Of a stretch of 16,599 nt of DNA, positions 15,172 to 16,599 are shown one piece after another. Made by a program: the position numbers and the translations under genes. Under the pieces are notes generated by a model. It was not told the origin of the DNA and did no database searches. It saw only the letters and a program-made list of their open reading frames with translations. The stretch is from JBPOHE01 sp052035915 (lineage in GTDB: Bacteria > Pseudomonadota > Gammaproteobacteria > Chromatiales > Chromatiaceae), in the NCBI GenBank assembly GCA_052035915.1, contig JBPOHE010000178.1, positions 1 to 16,599 of the forward strand. The letters run 5' to 3'. Every line of letters starts with the position of its first letter. Within the stretch, counting starts at the first letter, position 1.

Positions 15172-15968
15172 TTATTGCGCTTGAAGGCTTTCGTATTGAG
15201 CGGTGATGGCGTCCATCTTCTCCAGAATCTGGTCGGCGGAGCGGGCGATCAAGGTGGGTATATAGCGGCCGGATTCCGACTTGGCCATCAGCTCGAACCA
15301 GGAAAAATCCTTTCTCACGGCTTCGAGCTGGAGCCTGATCTCGGCGGTCGTCAGGGGTGAGTCCATCAGCTTTTGCTGCGCCGAGCTGAACTCCGCCATG
15401 GTCTGGCCAGATCCTGAGTGAAGCGGGGATCCTCGACGCCCCAGACCCGCAGCAGATAGAGGCTGGCCAGACGTTGGGACAACATCCGCTGCCGCCCGGC
15501 GAGAGTGATGATCTCGCTGTTGGCGCTGCCCGAAGCCTTGGCGATGGCGGCGGTGGCCTGCTCGCAGGCTTTGAGCAGCGCTTCCATGTCGTCGCGTAAT
15601 CTCGCCATCTTTTCGCGCTCGGGACTGGCCTTCACGACAGCGCGGATCGGCGTCCAGAGCTTTTCGACTTCCTGGAGTTCCTTGGCCGCCGCGGCGGCCA
15701 GCGGGGACGACTTCAGCTGCTGTAGATTCTGATCGAAGAGAGCAACGGCTTTTTCCAGGTCCTGGACCGGATCACCGTATTTCACCTGCATCCCTATCAA
15801 GGCGTATTTGCTCAGGAGGCGTTGGCTCAGCATGCGTTGCTTGCCGGCGGTGTTGATGAGCTGTCGATTGGAAGCCTCGGCCGCTTGGATGTCGGTAGTG
15901 GCTATCCATAACCCGAGGAGAGCCAGGACAAGGCCATACCCCCCTATCCGGGGAAAGAATTTGTGCAT
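15172..15968 (-). pseudogene. Secreted PilJ-domain paralogue, split by a single-base frameshift
   Basis: The first part (15968 down to about 15406) encodes a signal peptide (cut near IQA at 29) and two motifs, NTAGKQRMLSQR (39-50) and TLAGRQRMLSQR (155-166, with T replacing the usual N). It then reaches GVEDPRFTQDLA and runs into an out-of-frame tail that stops near 15366. The rest continues in another frame as MAEFSSAQQKLMDSPLTTAE to the stop at 15172. Adding one base at the GGCC of 15405-15408 gives DLAQTMAEFSSAQ and one 265-residue protein, close to the 272 of its downstream paralogue. A TTG at 16007 also opens the frame, but ATG 15968 with AGAGG upstream fits the signal peptide. The break may be real or a sequencing error; without it this would be an intact first gene of a two-gene operon. 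Confidence 0.8.
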
Positions 15969-16000
15969 CGGCGGATACCTCTGTAGCAGAACGAGATGGA

Positions 16001-16016
16001 GAACCAATCCTGGTTC
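16001..16016. promoter_or_regulatory. Dyad upstream of the PilJ-domain operon
   Basis: GAACCA-ATCC-TGGTTC is a perfect 6-bp inverted repeat with a 4-bp centre, 33 bp before the ATG at 15968. It could be an operator or a leader hairpin. No clear promoter is visible beside it. Confidence 0.4.
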
Positions 16017-16038
16017 GGTTTTCCCTCATCGGTGGGCG

Positions 16039-16218
16039 AGCCCGCATTTCTCACCAATCGTCTACTGCGGACGCCGATTGGCTCGCTGTGTCGGGACGTA
16101 CTCAAAATCGCCGCCTCGACGTAGTTTCAGCTACGCCTTCGCCGCCGATTGCTCCGTGCGCCCCATCACAGCGGCCCCTCGACGCCCTCGCTACGGCGCC
16201 CGGTGAGAAATGTGGGCT
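16039..16218. mobile_element. 180-bp MITE-like element with 17-bp terminal inverted repeats
   Basis: AGCCCGCATTTCTCACC (16039-16055) and, on the other strand at 16218-16202, AGCCCACATTTCTCACC match at 16 of 17 positions. The 146 bp between them encode no credible protein. This is the structure of a non-autonomous element moved by a transposase elsewhere. No obvious target duplication flanks it, and I cannot name the parent IS family. It begins 70 bp before the start codon of the PilJ-domain operon, so it may have displaced or supplied its promoter. Confidence 0.65.
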
Positions 16219-16344
16219 AGGATGGGATGAGCGCGGCGAGCCGCGTCCATCTCCGAACCCCGAGATATATTTCAGCTATTTCGGTAAAGAGTATCAGGTT
16301 GAGGCTGGGAGAACAGTGGTCGGGGTTGATCCCCCGGCTCCCGC

Positions 16345-16468
16345 GCTTCCGGGCCGGGGCGCGGTGGTCCGGTTTTCTGTTCTCTTCAGGAGAACAATAT
16401 GAAATTTCAAGAGGCATTGTTCTCGAAAGAAGAACAAAAATTCGCCATTTTCTGTTGATGCCCGGAAC
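16345..16468 (+). repeat. Dispersed GTTCTC palindromic element, copy D
   Basis: It starts GCTTCCGGGCCGGGG and ends TGCCCGGAACC. GTTCTC-TTCAG-GAGAAC (16379-16395) is a perfect dyad; the second, GTTCTCGAAAGAAGAAC, begins at 16419, 40 bp later, and is followed by TTCGCCATTTTC. The 126 bp between this element and the MITE (16219-16344) hold nothing I recognise. Confidence 0.8.
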
Positions 16469-16599
16469 CATCGAGGGTGCGGCCTTCATATAATGTATCA
16501 AGCAAAGACTTCTGCTCCGAACTGATCAATCTTTTGCCAGAATTGAGACCAACGTCCCCTGGTTTGGCTGAGGGAACGAAGACTGAGAATGATCTTGGC
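16469..16599. other. Right edge, two short open frames of uncertain meaning
   Basis: On the minus strand a frame is open from the window edge to a TGA near 16497 and would end GRWSQFWQKIDQFGAEVFA. On the plus strand a frame from about 16477 is also open to the edge. Neither has a recognisable motif in so short a stretch. A TATAAT lies at 16489-16494 without a matching -35. Confidence 0.25.

Noticed and set aside
15172..15399. Independent 75-residue gene starting MAEFSS
   Set aside because: It lacks a signal peptide and matches the missing C-terminal part of the frameshifted PilJ-domain gene when aligned with the paralogue.
16001..16016. PdhR-like operator
   Set aside because: The dyad is ACCA-N4-TGGT, whereas PdhR sites are TTGGT-N3-ACCAA; the orientation is opposite and it is not near aceEF.
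16088..16402. 104-residue open frame on the plus strand across the MITE and copy D
   Set aside because: It crosses two repeat elements, has no ribosome binding site and shows no domain.
3562..16468. Repeats considered as a CRISPR array
   Set aside because: The copies are kilobases apart, in both orientations, with genes between them, and there are no regular spacers or cas genes.

Overview
The window looks like chromosomal DNA of a GC-rich gammaproteobacterium. The arguments are a homodimeric-type AceE paired with a two-lipoyl-domain AceF, a prpB-prpC-prpD methylcitrate cluster under a GntR regulator, a YqhD-type dehydrogenase beside an AraC regulator, and REP-like hairpins. A secreted Gly/Tyr/Trp protein resembling sulfur globule proteins makes a purple or other sulfur-oxidising bacterium (Chromatiaceae-like) my best guess. 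That guess is an inference, not proven.

Layout, left to right. (1) 1-864: the C-terminal part of catalase-peroxidase KatG (+), cut by the window edge. (2) 1073-3498: an iron-containing NAD(P)H-dependent alcohol/aldehyde dehydrogenase (-), divergent from an AraC-type regulator (+), the same arrangement as yqhD/yqhC. (3) 3893-8257: a minus-strand operon gntR-prpB-prpC-prpD for propionyl-CoA oxidation by the methylcitrate cycle. Its promoter has TGTCGACA palindromes on both sides. (4) 8835-13294: a minus-strand aceE-aceF pair (pyruvate dehydrogenase E1 and E2) with a good promoter; E3 (lpd) is not in the window. (5) 13733-14122: a small secreted Gly/Tyr/Trp-rich protein (-). (6) 14338-15968: two tandem secreted proteins, each with two PilJ-type NxAGxQRMLSQR motifs; the upstream one carries a single-base frameshift. 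(7) 16039-16599: a 180-bp MITE-like element, a dispersed repeat and an uninformative edge.

Metabolically, the prp operon turns propionyl-CoA plus oxaloacetate into pyruvate plus succinate. AceEF can then oxidise that pyruvate to acetyl-CoA, so the two central operons fit together, although no shared regulation is visible.

The most unusual content is non-coding. Four copies of one 122-127 bp imperfect palindrome lie at 3562, 8561, 13499 and 16345. Each has two GTTCTC/GAGAAC dyads spaced 40-41 bp apart, and all four lie between transcription units. A different class, REP-like hairpins with a GTAG tetranucleotide, sits inside operons (prpC-prpD gap and aceE-aceF gap). I do not recognise the first family from any described repeat.
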